NCBI RefSeq assembly: GCF_001422045.1
Contig: NZ_LMLW01000008.1
Coordinates: 34,291-98,290, forward strand
Reading direction: 5' to 3'
DNA from: Sphingomonas sp. Leaf242
GTDB lineage: Bacteria > Pseudomonadota > Alphaproteobacteria > Sphingomonadales > Sphingomonadaceae
Length of the DNA: 64,000 nt
The notes under the pieces are model-generated. The model saw only the letters and a program-made list of their open reading frames with translations. It did no database searches and was not told the DNA's origin. Shown here piece after piece: positions 55,803-64,000 of the stretch. The position numbers were made by a program, and so were the translations under genes. Positions within the stretch are counted from its first letter, which is position 1; the number at the start of each line of letters is the position of its first letter.

Positions 55803-56621
55803 CTATATTTTGCAGGGCGAGCCAAGCACCCACCCCTGTTTTTCCGAATAGGCGACACCGCCGCCGGCTTGCGTATATTTAAGGCCGGTATGCTGCTCAA
55901 ACTGGTAAACCGACCCCTTGTGGCCCGAAACCGCGCGATGGGCATCAGTATCTACCAGTTCCATTGTCGTCATGCCGGTTTTCGGATCGAAATCGTCGAT
56001 ATGGTGCCAAGTGTAGGTACCCGCTCTATCGCTTGCCGTGATGCCAGCCGCCTTGTCCGCCTGCGTAAAATCTCGCGAGCGGCTACCCTGCATCGGGATC
56101 TGGACAATATTCCGTTGCTCGCCAGTTACGGGGAATAAATGGTGTGTACCGGCAAAGGTTGGGCCGCCGTTCGGCGTAACGCCAACCTCGGACATGCTCG
56201 GGCTACCGATGCCTGGCTTCCACTCCAGCCCGGACGGGTCTACCCAGCTTGTCGGGTCCGACACATAGGCGTGGACGTTCATCCCGCCCTCAAGCCCGAT
56301 CGGATCGGGTGCGGTGTAGCGTGCAACGTAGGGATCGTAATAGCGATGGCGGTTGTAGATGAGGCCGGTCTCGGTATCCTCATACTGCCCTTGGAAGCGC
56401 AGCGGGTTGGCAATTTGTGCCTCCGCAGCTCGAGCGAGCTCGCCCCAGGCGGAGAGTTCGGCGCGCCAGGTGATGAGGCCATTGTCGTTGACCAACTCCT
56501 GCGGCGTGCCGAGGCGATCGAGTTGGTAATGATGCAGCACCGCCGGCATTTGCGCCCGCTCACGCCGCGCGATCGCCAGTGGGCGGAAGCTTCCGGGCTC
56601 GTGGAGATAGAGCCTCTGCAA
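55803..56621 (-). CDS. Rhs C-terminal part with HNH/ENDO VII-like nuclease tip
   Basis: A 272-codon frame from ATG 56621 that covers the end of the Rhs shell (LHHYQLDRLGTPQELVND, GLIYNRHRYYDPYVARYTAP, DPIGLEGGMNVHAYVSDP, WVDPSGLEW) and a toxin tip of about 140 residues. The tip contains GTHHLFPV, GTYTWHHIDDFDP, TTMELVDTDAHRAVSGHKGS and FEQHTG, a His-rich pattern of HNH/Endonuclease VII-type polymorphic nucleases. It could be translated alone, but it is naturally the C-terminus of the frameshifted rhs gene. Followed by its SUKH immunity gene after 8 nt. Confidence 0.8.
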   Translation of the reverse strand: MQRLYLHEPGSFRPLAIARRERAQMPAVLHHYQLDRLGTPQELVNDNGLITWRAELSAWGELARAAEAQIANPLRFQGQYEDTETGLIYNRHRYYDPYVARYTAPDPIGLEGGMNVHAYVSDPTSWVDPSGLEWKPGIGSPSMSEVGVTPNGGPTFAGTHHLFPVTGEQRNIVQIPMQGSRSRDFTQADKAAGITASDRAGTYTWHHIDDFDPKTGMTTMELVDTDAHRAVSGHKGSVYQFEQHTGLKYTQAGGGVAYSEKQGWVLGSPCKI

Positions 56622-58927
56622 CGCATCGGCCGGCGTTTCGTCCGAAAGCGCGTTTCCCGCCCGCGCGCATCGCGGTGCAGGATCGCGCGGTCCTCCGCGT
56701 CATAGGCGAACGCCACGGTCGCTCCGTCGGAGACGCGGGTGATGGCGACCGGATTGCCGTTGGCGTCGCGGGTATAGCGCGTCTCCTCACCGGCGCGGCG
56801 CATCGCCGCAATACGTCCAAGCACATCATGCGCATAGTCCGTGCCCGTCTCACGCCCGTCGCTTTCGCGGACCAGATTGCCCGATCCGTCCCAGGCATAA
56901 CGGGCGACCAGACCGATGGCGTCGCTTACCGCCAAAGGAAGCCCGCGCGTGTCGCGCAGGAAGCGCAGAGTCCGGCCGGCGGGGTCCTCTGCCTCGACCA
57001 ACTGCCCGCGCGCATCATAGCAAAAGCGCTGCACTCCGCCTGTCGGCAACATAGCGAGCACCGGTAGGCCGAAGCTGGGCGAGGACAGCGGCGCCTGTTC
57101 GTCGAGCGGGGCGTAGGCAAGCTGCACCGTACCGCCCGCCGGGCTGCTATCGCGGGTCAGCCGATTGAATTCGTCATAGGCAAGAAGCGACACGCGTCCC
57201 TCGCCATCGCGATGCTCAATCGGCGCGCCGGCTTCCGACCAGCGCCAGCGCCGGACATGCCCGAGCGGATCGCGCTCGCGGATGACGAGATCAAGACGAT
57301 TGTATGTATAGACGCTCTCGCCGCCCGCCCCATCGGTGACGATCGTCATGCGTTCGTTCGGCAGATAGTCGAAGCTGCAGTGATAGAGATCGTCACTGCC
57401 CCAGGTTTCCACCACCCGTGCGTTGCGGCCCCGCGCCGCCTCGTCCCAACGAAACACGAATGAGAGCCCACCGCGACGATGCTCCTCGACCACCAAATGC
57501 CGGTCGCTTCGATAGTGAGTCACCCCGCCCCGGGCGTCGCTCGCACTGAGGAGCGCGCCATCGGAGCTGTAGCTGTAGCTAGCAAGACGCATACGCGCGC
57601 GGGGATCGTCGGGATGTGGCCCATCCACCTCGGTGATGCGGCCCGCTGCATCGCTTTCGACCACCAACTGCCGCCCGCCGCTGTCGATGAGCCCGCGCAG
57701 TCGCCCCGCTGAATCACGTTGCAGGGTGATGGCGTTACCCGTCGCGTCGACAATTGCAGCGAGCGGAGCAATGCCATCCGAGGCAGCGGGAAACACCCAG
57801 CTCACACCGTCATACCCCGCCACACGCCACCCAGCCGCCTCGCGGTGCAGAATCAACCGCTCGGCCGTATTGATCGACGGCGCGGCCGTTTCCGCCCAAG
57901 GGAGGAACGTCAACCGACCATCGGGCAGTCTGAGCTGAACGAGGCCGTGCTGGGGCAGCGGCTCCAACGCCATGTCAAATGGGTGACTCCAGCCCACTCC
58001 GAGATCGCCGTTGTGGCTCGATCGCGAAGACCAGTTGCGCTCCCAAACCAACGGCAGAGGCCCGGGCAGTCGGAAATCGACCTGATCGATGAGCAACTCG
58101 CCCGTGGCGACATCGACCGGGTGGCCCCGCGTCGTGCGGATCGCCTTGCTGGCACCGCGGATGCCCGTGACCTCACCCAGAGTTTCGCCGATCTCGCGGC
58201 CTTTTTCGCCCCACAGCGCTTCACCGATCGCGCCCCCGGCTGCTTTGCCGGCAAGGCTTTCCAGTGCGCCAACCGCTATACCACCGGCGAAGTTGGCGAG
58301 GCCCGCCAAACCACAGCTCATGAACGCGGCAAGGCCGCCAAAACCCAAGGCAACCGCGCCGCCCACCACCACCATCCATTGCGCGGTATTGGTCATCCAG
58401 GCAGGGATTTCGGGGCTGACATCCAGATAAGTCTTCTGCTGGCCACCTATAAAGACGTTGGACGATCCCTCTGAGATCGTGCCGTCGCACTCAGTCTTGT
58501 CAGTCACCCGCGCGGCCGGGAAACCATTTATAAAGACCGTGTCGCTGCCCTGCGCAATGCGGCGGTGCGGCGCGTGGTCTTTGCAGGCGGCCGTGTCCTT
58601 CACTGCACGCGCAGCGGGGCGGCCATTGATGAAAACGTTGCCCGAGCCCGTCTCGATCGGTCCTGCATCATAGGCGCCGATCAGGCTGGCGATCTTGCCG
58701 CCAGCGAGCGCCCCCGCGCCGGTTGCCGCAGTGATGCCGCCGACGGCCGCGATCGCACCGGCTGCGGCGACCAAGGAAAGTCCGCCGGTGAACGGCGCAG
58801 CGACTGCCGCGCCCATCAGCGCAATTCCCACTCCCAAGCCGATCGCCGCGCCGATCGCGAAGCCGAGCATCGCCGGCGTATGCTCGATCGGATCCCCGAC
58901 GCGGGCGGCGGCGAGGGCGGCTTCCAT
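55803..58927 (-). pseudogene. T6SS-associated PAAR-Rhs polymorphic toxin, frameshifted near 3' end
   Basis: Starts at ATG 58927 with a prePAAR-like ARVGDPIEHT, two hydrophobic helices (about residues 20-80) and a PAAR domain (NVFINGRPAARAVKDTAACK, DTVFINGFPAARVTDKTEC). A further membrane segment follows, then a DUF6531 entry domain (GHPVDVATGELLIDQVDF, PLVWERNWSSRS) and the Rhs YD-repeat shell to about residue 760 (DARGRETRF). At about 56641 the frame changes: ETPADALQRLYLHEPGSFRP continues in another frame. The usual segment with YDALGRR and WDGDR-like motifs is missing, so an internal deletion with loss of frame has occurred. Unless suppressed, the toxin is cut off from its delivery part. 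Confidence 0.85.
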
Positions 58928-59372
58928 TAGTCCGCAGCTCCGGTTGAGACCCAGCGGAACCTGCTGAGCATTGCACCGATACCGGCTCGATAGCCTCGAA
59001 CTCGTCGTCCAGAGCGGTGTTCACGACGGTTATGACTCGCCCGTCGTCCAAAGCGACATAGACTTGACGCTGTCGCATCAGACCCGATCCAGCATCCCAG
59101 CGGAACACGATCTCGATCCCTCGGCGACCGTCCAGCAAAACTTCGCGGCGACCGACCAAGGCAAAACGTCGTGCCTGCTTGGCAAGATCATCGGCTTGTC
59201 CATTGACAAAGGCTTCCAACGTTCGCCCTTCCGGGAGGCGGTCGTAGGTCGCTAGTACGTTAGGCACAACGGCCTGACCTGGCCGCGGCTGCGCAGACCA
59301 GGCGATAACCCGGCGGTCCTTCCAGTCGTCTGGAACCGTAAACGAGAACTCGGCGGTACGACTTTCAGGCAT
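58927..59372 (-). pseudogene. Eag-type (DUF1795/DcrB-like) T6SS chaperone, frameshifted
   Basis: Chaperone that shields the membrane helices of PAAR-Rhs effectors before loading on the type VI spike. From ATG 59372 (AGGA 7 nt upstream) it reads AEFSFTVPDDWKDRRVIAWS, NVLATYDRLPEGRTLEAFVN, RREVLLDGRRGIEIVFRWD and VITVVNTALDDEFEAIEPV. At about 58980 the frame shifts by one missing base: the natural C-terminus IGAMLSRFRWVSTGAAD lies in the next frame and its TAA overlaps the Rhs ATG (TAATG). Without correction, translation runs into rhs out of frame to 58668. The overlap proves the original coupling of chaperone and effector. Confidence 0.82.
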
Positions 59373-59837
59373 CACAATTCCTGAATTGGAGATCACCACG
59401 ATTTACACAGCCTGCGTAACAATTCCAAGACACCCGGGTAAGTTGGTTCACGTTCATGCTATTTACCCATTCACCAGCGCTCGTCTGGTCTCTCATCGGA
59501 GGGGGCGGTTCCGGCGTGAGCAGATGTTCAAACGTCGACCGCGGAGTGACTTAACCCCGTCGGGAGCCGCCACTACCGCGACGACCCACAAGCAGACGCT
59601 CACACCTCTTCCCTCGCCTCCCAATTTCGGACGCTGGTTCATCTTTGTGAATAACCGATTTTCAAGCCCGCCTATCCGCTCGCCAATGTCCGGAATGGGA
59701 AAGGAAAGCGGAACGGCTGCTATTGGGAAGGCAGTTGGCGTTATCGGACTTCGCCTAACGCGCCTGCCTTTACCGAAAAGGATCCAGTTTCGGGAAAGGC
59801 TGAGGTCGATGGCATAGCGGCGGCATGCGGTTGGTTA
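59373..59837. other. Intergenic region upstream of eag/rhs with a short dispersed repeat
   Basis: 465 bp between the chaperone gene and the CPBP protease gene. An open plus-strand frame of 143 codons has no recognisable content. It holds the eag promoter region and one copy (59699-59727) of a short motif, AAAGCGGAACGGCTGCT, that recurs with variation at 60751-60775 and 63420-63445. Confidence 0.5.
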
Positions 59838-60500
59838 TCAACTCAAGCTGCGTATTAGCACTGGAGAGAGAGGCACCAAGTTGTTCAACGTGTGGGCGAT
59901 CACGGTAGTAAAAAGACTACGCCGCCATACGAATATGCCACCTAACACTAGTCCCCCGGCAAACGTTATGGGCAACTTTGCGATGCCATAGCCAATGTGA
60001 GGCAATGCAAAGGCCGCGGTCGAAACCGCTATCGCTAATGCAGTGCTACTACTTGCTGCCTCGATCGCCGGGATCACGGTGGCGCGGAATACCACCTCTT
60101 CCGAAATCACCGCGCCGACGACGATCATCAAAATCAGCCATGTCGGGCGGGTAGCGAGCGATCCGTACACCTGTTCGTTTGCAACAACGGCGAAGCCCCA
60201 GGCAGCAAGAACCATCGACGTTGCCACCGCGAATGCGATGCCGGTCAACGCAGCGCCTGCGCCCCAGCCTAGATCGCCCCATCGTGGCGGAGCCAATCCA
60301 ATCGCGGTGGGGGATAGCGGGCTACAGGTCGCCAACCATGCGAGCCAAGCAATTGGAATAGCGATCAAGGCTACCTGACGAACCAGAATTTGGACATCGC
60401 TTGCGGTCAACCCGTTGGGTAGCAGCCGGATCAACAGGTACAGCCCAACTGGACTACCCAGGCCGATCGCCCAGCAAATCATTCGATCTCGCACACCCAC
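59838..60500 (-). CDS. CPBP-family intramembrane metalloprotease
   Basis: A 220-aa membrane protein with about seven hydrophobic segments and the Abi/CPBP motifs in order: EExxxR (E134, E135, R139 in VISEEVVFRATV), FxxxH (H168 in FALPHIG) and HxxxN (H203 in IAHTLNNLV). Bacterial members include bacteriocin self-immunity proteins and prenyl-protein-type proteases; no bacteriocin gene is visible. It is monocistronic at the edge of the Rhs region. Function beyond membrane proteolysis is unknown. Confidence 0.87.
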   Translation of the reverse strand: MGVRDRMICWAIGLGSPVGLYLLIRLLPNGLTASDVQILVRQVALIAIPIAWLAWLATCSPLSPTAIGLAPPRWGDLGWGAGAALTGIAFAVATSMVLAAWGFAVVANEQVYGSLATRPTWLILMIVVGAVISEEVVFRATVIPAIEAASSSTALAIAVSTAAFALPHIGYGIAKLPITFAGGLVLGGIFVWRRSLFTTVIAHTLNNLVPLSPVLIRSLS

Positions 60501-60797
60501 GTTCAGACCTTCGTTTTTTTGCCCGAACTGTGATTAGCACGTCGAAATCTAAACGCTACTGAGACGAAAGCACCGTCCCAATAACGAACATCTAGCGAGA
60601 ACCTTGCCGTCTCGATCGCGCCAACGGACGCCTGGCGTCCGCACGCCCTTCGCGCCTTTGCGCCTTCGCGTGAACCCAATCTTTCCTGCCTTCGGCGACG
60701 AGCGAACTCATCGTCCGGGTGTGGGCGTAAGCGGAATGGCCGGGATGGATATGAAAGCGGACCCGCTGCTTCTCGGCACATACAACCGATAACGGAC
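60501..60797. other. Gene-free region with repeats
   Basis: 297 bp. It contains a TTCGCGCCTTTGCGCCTTCG-type low-complexity patch (about 60645-60675) and one copy of the AAAGCGGACCCGCTGCT repeat (60751-60775). A minus-strand 92-codon frame across it is built from these repeats and I do not call it a gene. Confidence 0.5.
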
Positions 60798-61073
60798 TTA
60801 TGGCCGTACCTCGTCCCCAGCGGCGTAGCGACGCAACTCCAGTGCAGAATCGCTAAATGCCGTTGTGATGTTGCTTATACTGAAACACCGGCCCCACACT
60901 TCTGTCGCCAACGTGTTCAGCGCTTGCGTCAACACAGGAACATCAAGCCACGAATTTGTTGTCGAGAGTTCTTGTAGGGTGATCGAATAGCTTCGATACG
61001 CCCCATATAGCGCCGTCTGCCACTCATCGTGCGCGGCTTGCTCGTTGTAATTCGTCACAGACGTTGCCACCAC
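60798..61073 (-). CDS. Hypothetical protein
   Basis: A 91-codon frame from GTG 61073 with protein-like composition (EQAAHDEWQTALYGAYRSYS, LDVPVLTQALNTLATEVWGR) but no recognised family, signal peptide or membrane segment. No good Shine-Dalgarno sequence precedes it. Low GC relative to the core genes. It may be an accessory gene or chance. Confidence 0.4.
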   Translation of the reverse strand: MVATSVTNYNEQAAHDEWQTALYGAYRSYSITLQELSTTNSWLDVPVLTQALNTLATEVWGRCFSISNITTAFSDSALELRRYAAGDEVRP

Positions 61074-61190
61074 TAGCCAACGTCCGCAATCGGGGAGGCT
61101 TTAGATCGGGTTTGACGGCGACAATTGGGCGATAGCGGACTGCGATATGGTTCAATTCCGATTTAGTTGGCCCGATCTCTCAGCCTATCT

Positions 61191-61300
61191 GGGGTATCAA
61201 GGGAGTACATCGCGACATATGACGTCCAGAAACCGCGAGTTTCCGCGGGACAGAGGTGTTCGTGCGGCGGAGAGATTATCCGCCGCGTCCCTGAGCCTAT
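61191..61300 (+). repeat. Structured intergenic repeat, copy A
   Basis: Begins GGGGTATCAAGGGAGTACAT and contains GACGTCCAGA and a hairpin GCGGCGGA/TCCGCCGC (61264-61286). The same order of blocks occurs at 62916-63029 and 63311-63412. This copy is the most diverged. Confidence 0.7.
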
Positions 61301-61367
61301 GCACGATAAAACCGTCGCTTAAGCCACGACGAATCGGTCCTCCCTACATCCGTCATGCGCCGCTCGA

Positions 61368-61769
61368 CTATTTGTAGCGCCGTAAGTAGGCAGTTCGCTT
61401 GATCGTCTCGTTGATCTTGCATTCCGTCGTAAGGTCCGGATCGGGCAGCTTGGCGCATTTATGGTCGCGCGCTAAGATCCAGTTTCGTTCGTCAGTGCGC
61501 AGATCTGCCTTGCGGGCGGGTGAAAGCCGAGCGACCACCGCTTTGTAGGCAGTGTTGAGGCGAGCGTCCTGCGCGCGCAGTTCGCGAGCGTCGCATTCGC
61601 TCTGGGGAATGGCGATGGTGTTGTGCGTTTCGCCGTAGATGATGCAGGCTTGATAAGCGCGCGAGAAGCCCGTGGTGACATCCTGCTGGGCCCCAGCTGC
61701 AACAGGTGCGCTCCCGAGTCCGCCGGCGATCAGCATAGTAGACAGAATTCCGGTATTCTTTACGCGCAT
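61368..61769 (-). CDS. LprI/DUF1311-like periplasmic protein
   Basis: A 133-aa protein with a signal peptide (residues 1-27) and a DUF1311/LprI-type domain: SECDARELRAQDARLNTAYK, ARLSPARKADLRTDERNWIL, RDHKCAKLPDP and TTECKINETIKRTAYLRRY, with four cysteines after the signal. LprI of mycobacteria inhibits lysozyme. It is divergent from a LysM-containing muralytic protein, so a protective role against that or another lysozyme is plausible but unproven. Confidence 0.8.
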   Translation of the reverse strand: MRVKNTGILSTMLIAGGLGSAPVAAGAQQDVTTGFSRAYQACIIYGETHNTIAIPQSECDARELRAQDARLNTAYKAVVARLSPARKADLRTDERNWILARDHKCAKLPDPDLTTECKINETIKRTAYLRRYK

Positions 61770-61916
61770 TCACGCTTCCTTTGAGACCGCGGGCTTTCGC
61801 CAATTGACTCGTTATAGGAGTGCACCTAGCCTGCTTCAACCGGCAAAAATTGGGTTTGCCTGCCAACATCATTGCGATAATTTCATAAGCTTACGCCGAG
61901 AATGAAGATAAAATGA

Positions 61917-62816
61917 ATGGCAAGTGCTCCCGATGGCCACCTTCAGCATCGAGTTCGCGCAGGGGAGACCTTGGCCGGCATTGCGCACAGCCACGGACTT
62001 GACTGGCAGGCAATTGCCCACCTTAACCATATTACTGATCCGCGTCGCGTACCGGTGGGTGCGATGCTGCGACTCCCACCCCACGGCCGCCGCCGTCCAG
62101 CCACTGGCGCGCCGGCAGCGCCGCACGCTCCAATGCCGCCTGCGCCGCGCCTGCCTGCGCCGCCTTCACCCGCGCCGATCCATCAGCCGGGGGCAAGCCG
62201 TTTAGGCAACCTGTCGATGGTGTACGAAACCGGCTATCGCCCCGGGCAAGAAGCGCAGGCGGCGGCCGTGGTGTCTAGCGGGCGCGGCGACCCGGGCGGC
62301 GTGTCCTATGGTGCCTATCAACTTGCCAGCTCGGCCAAAGGCGGGCGGCAGGTACAGGCTTTTCTACGCGCCGACGGCACGCGCTGGGGGGCACGGTTTG
62401 GCCACGAGAATCCGGCGCTGCCGCACGGAGCGTTCGAACAAATGTGGAAGACGATTGCCGCAGAGTCGCCAATAGTCTTTTTCGAAGCTCAGCACGATTA
62501 TATCGCACGTACGCATTTCAACCCGGTCGTAAGCTATGTGCGCAACGTCACGAAGGTAGACCTGACGTCGTTCTCGCGCACGGTGCAGAACGTCGTGTGG
62601 TCAATGGGCGTCCAACACGGGCGCGCGCCCAAGCTTGTAGCGCAAGCGGTACAGCAGGTCGGCCCCCCGCCGGAGGGGGACCGGCGCGACTATGAGCGCA
62701 CCCTGATCAACACACTGTACGACATTCGCGAAGCCTATGTGGACAAGAACGGTCTCGGCCGGCTGAAGAAGCGTTACCGAAGCGAACGACAGGTGGCGCT
62801 TCAACAACTGGGCTAG
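61917..62816 (+). CDS. LysM-domain protein with DPGG-type lysozyme-like domain
   Basis: A 299-aa protein. An N-terminal LysM module (residues about 9-55: HRVRAGETLAGIAHSHGLDW, NHITDPRRVPVGAMLRLP) is followed by a Pro/Ala-rich linker (56-95). The C-terminal domain has SSGRGDPGGVSYGAYQLASS and FFEAQHDYIARTHFNP, resembling lysozyme/chitosanase-like domains found in phage tail and VgrG-linked proteins. No Sec signal, so it fits a type VI or contractile-system cargo. ATGs at 61913 and 61917 overlap; the latter is in frame. It is divergent from the LprI-like gene. Confidence 0.82.
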   Translation: MASAPDGHLQHRVRAGETLAGIAHSHGLDWQAIAHLNHITDPRRVPVGAMLRLPPHGRRRPATGAPAAPHAPMPPAPRLPAPPSPAPIHQPGASRLGNLSMVYETGYRPGQEAQAAAVVSSGRGDPGGVSYGAYQLASSAKGGRQVQAFLRADGTRWGARFGHENPALPHGAFEQMWKTIAAESPIVFFEAQHDYIARTHFNPVVSYVRNVTKVDLTSFSRTVQNVVWSMGVQHGRAPKLVAQAVQQVGPPPEGDRRDYERTLINTLYDIREAYVDKNGLGRLKKRYRSERQVALQQLG

Positions 62817-62915
62817 CCTATCTCATTCGGCACAGGCATGGCTAACAGGTCGCTGGTATCGAACGAAATCGACAGTTCAATTCGCTTCCGATTTGCGTCG
62901 AGTTGAGCATGGCAA

Positions 62916-63029
62916 TGGGGTATGATCGGGGTACATCGGCCCTGTAGCACGTCCAGAACGACGGATTTTCCGCGGCTTGGGGAAGCCTGCGGCGGAGGGC
63001 ACCTCCGCCGCAGGAACACCTATGCGGCA
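62916..63029 (+). repeat. Structured intergenic repeat, copy B
   Basis: GGGGTATGATCGGGGTACAT, then CCTGTAGCACGTCCAGAACG, TTTTCCGCGGCTTGG, and a perfect 13-bp hairpin CCTGCGGCGGAGG/CCTCCGCCGCAGG with loop GCA (62986-63014). Compared with copy C the stem differs at paired positions, so the structure is conserved. Confidence 0.8.
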
Positions 63030-63310
63030 AGAACCAAGAGCGCACGTTCGTCGCGGTACTTCTCGCCGAGCGTCGCATAGACTGCCGCTTGATCTAAATG
63101 GCTTCGCCGCTCGACAGCGGTTTTTGCGCGCGATGCCACCGCTAGCTCAATCTCTGTCAGCAACTCGTAATTGATATTGTGGGGCACGGCAGGTTCCATC
63201 GTTCGCGCCGGATTGCAGTGCCTTAGCCACGATCAAATTGCTAAAAAGACGAGGGTGCGAGATGGTTTTTTTGCATCCATCATAAATGTATTGCATCCGC
63301 GCCGCCCTAC

Positions 63311-63412
63311 AGGGGTATCGCCGGGGTACATCGCCCCCGTAGCATGTCGAGATCGAAGCAGATGCGCGGCTTTTGGAAGGCCGCGGCGGAGAGTATCTCC
63401 GCCGCGGAACGG
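63311..63412 (+). repeat. Structured intergenic repeat, copy C
   Basis: AGGGGTATCGCCGGGGTACA, CCCCGTAGCATGTCGAGATC, GCGCGGCTTTTGGAAGG, and a perfect 12-bp hairpin CCGCGGCGGAGA/TCTCCGCCGCGG with loop GTA (63381-63407). Same block order and spacing as copies A and B. Confidence 0.8.
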
Positions 63413-63456
63413 CCGGTTTGGAAGGAAAGCGGACCGGCTGCTTTTCAGGAAAAAGA

Positions 63457-63921
63457 CTAGTCGGTCGCTGATTGAAAGGAAGTCGGAACGGCAGGTTTGG
63501 GCTTCTCGGATGTGATTAGCTGCCATTCGCACGAAGCCAACTTGGACATGAACGATTTGTTCGAGTTGGACGCTCGGCCTATCGAATGCGATGCCCGCCA
63601 CCTTGCCAACGACATCCGCCTTAAAAAACGTCGTTCTGACGGCTCGCTGAAAGGCGCTCCTCTGGGCGTGGGCAAGGTAAACCCCTCAGGTAGATCGGTG
63701 ACGACGCCACCATCGCACGACAGGGGAAACATGCTGGGTCGGGTGTCATCGCCACCGAGAATCAGGACCGTTCCACGGAAGGTCGAGCCCTGCTTTAATT
63801 CTCTCGCCTGCCAACACGACGGCAGGCGCAGTTCAGTCGAGCCGCACGCCCCGACCATCGCTGCTGCAATGCCAGCCAAGCCGATGCGGCAGTGGGCAAA
63901 GGGTCGCGGGTTGATGCTCAT
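63457..63921 (-). CDS. Putative lipoprotein of unknown function
   Basis: A 154-aa protein with a lipoprotein signal (FAHCRIGLAGIAAAMVGACG, lipobox VGAC). The mature part has SCWQARELKQGSTFRGTVLI and LSCDGGVVTDLPEGFTLP and a Ser/Lys-rich C-terminus with KLASCEWQLIT. No family recognised. ATG 63921 is preferred to an upstream in-frame start at 63936 because the signal peptide begins there. Nothing can be called in the last 79 bp of the window. Confidence 0.6.
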   Translation of the reverse strand: MSINPRPFAHCRIGLAGIAAAMVGACGSTELRLPSCWQARELKQGSTFRGTVLILGGDDTRPSMFPLSCDGGVVTDLPEGFTLPTPRGAPFSEPSERRFLRRMSLARWRASHSIGRASNSNKSFMSKLASCEWQLITSEKPKPAVPTSFQSATD

Positions 63922-64000
63922 TCCGACGATGCGCACCGCTGAATGAATGTCTGCAATCAGGATGCAGGCTTATGTGTAGGAGCGGCGAAGTTGTGGGCGT

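Larger units (their letters stand above)
62817..63456. other. Gene-free region containing two repeat copies
   Basis: 640 bp between the LysM protein and the terminal lipoprotein gene. Besides repeat copies B and C and one short AAAGCGGACCGGCTGCT motif (63420-63445), I see only short unconvincing frames. Confidence 0.6.

Noticed and set aside
59386..59817. Plus-strand 143-codon frame
   Set aside because: Overlaps the chaperone start, contains a dispersed repeat and shows no domain.
60504..60781. Minus-strand 92-codon frame
   Set aside because: Composed mostly of repeat-derived sequence with no RBS or homology.

Overview
The window looks like a high-GC alphaproteobacterial chromosome, most likely a sphingomonad. 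The evidence is four TonB-dependent receptors, surface-glycan and peptide scavenging genes, Tat-exported glycosidases and REP-like intergenic palindromes. This placement is inferred from gene content only; no rRNA or tRNA gene is visible.

Layout. (1) 1-1886: the 5' part of a TonB-dependent receptor preceded by a clear TPP riboswitch, so probably a thiamin-related outer-membrane importer. (2) 1930-8484: a hydroxyproline catabolic island. On the minus strand it has a DapA-family deaminase, a 4-hydroxyproline epimerase, a GntR/FCD regulator and an amino-acid permease; divergently it has a FAD D-amino-acid dehydrogenase and an M24 prolidase-like peptidase. (3) 8608-25595: a carbohydrate and peptide utilisation island with GH43, a DUF885 metallopeptidase, an Ldh2-type dehydrogenase, GH127 beta-L-arabinofuranosidase, a DUF5695-like protein, GH2 and a TonB-dependent receptor. 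It is interrupted by a muramidase/lipoprotein pair at 18.3-19.9 kb. Three promoter regions across parts 2 and 3 share the 10-mer ATATCGTATA. In plants, beta-L-arabinofuranose is attached to hydroxyproline in extensins and related glycoproteins. I therefore infer that parts 2 and 3 form one co-regulated locus for using plant hydroxyproline-rich glycoproteins. (4) 25834-32519: a TetR-controlled RND efflux operon with a perfect 20-bp operator palindrome. (5) 32607-33700: a DUF3617 protein and a globin. (6) 34091-41639: an ECF sigma / FecR (frameshifted) / STN-type TonB receptor trio followed by overlapping genes for a Ca-dependent phosphoinositide phospholipase C and a PHP-type CehA/McbA hydrolase. 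(7) 42019-47652: katG, an HsdR relic and another TonB receptor.

From about 47.6 kb on, the window is accessory DNA in decay. It holds a truncated GH25 lysozyme, relics of a SNF2/PLD plus MmeI-like methyltransferase defence module, SDR and AraC gene fragments, IS3 and IS5 remnants, and an intact MFS transporter and DsbA-family protein. Next comes a type VI secretion-type Rhs locus on the minus strand: Eag chaperone (frameshifted), Rhs (frameshifted, internally deleted), HNH-type toxin tip, SUKH immunity gene, orphan Rhs toxin tip with a nonsense codon, second SUKH immunity gene and a leftover Rhs core fragment. The right end carries a CPBP protease, an LprI-like protein opposite a LysM muralytic protein, a lipoprotein, and three copies of a structured intergenic repeat.
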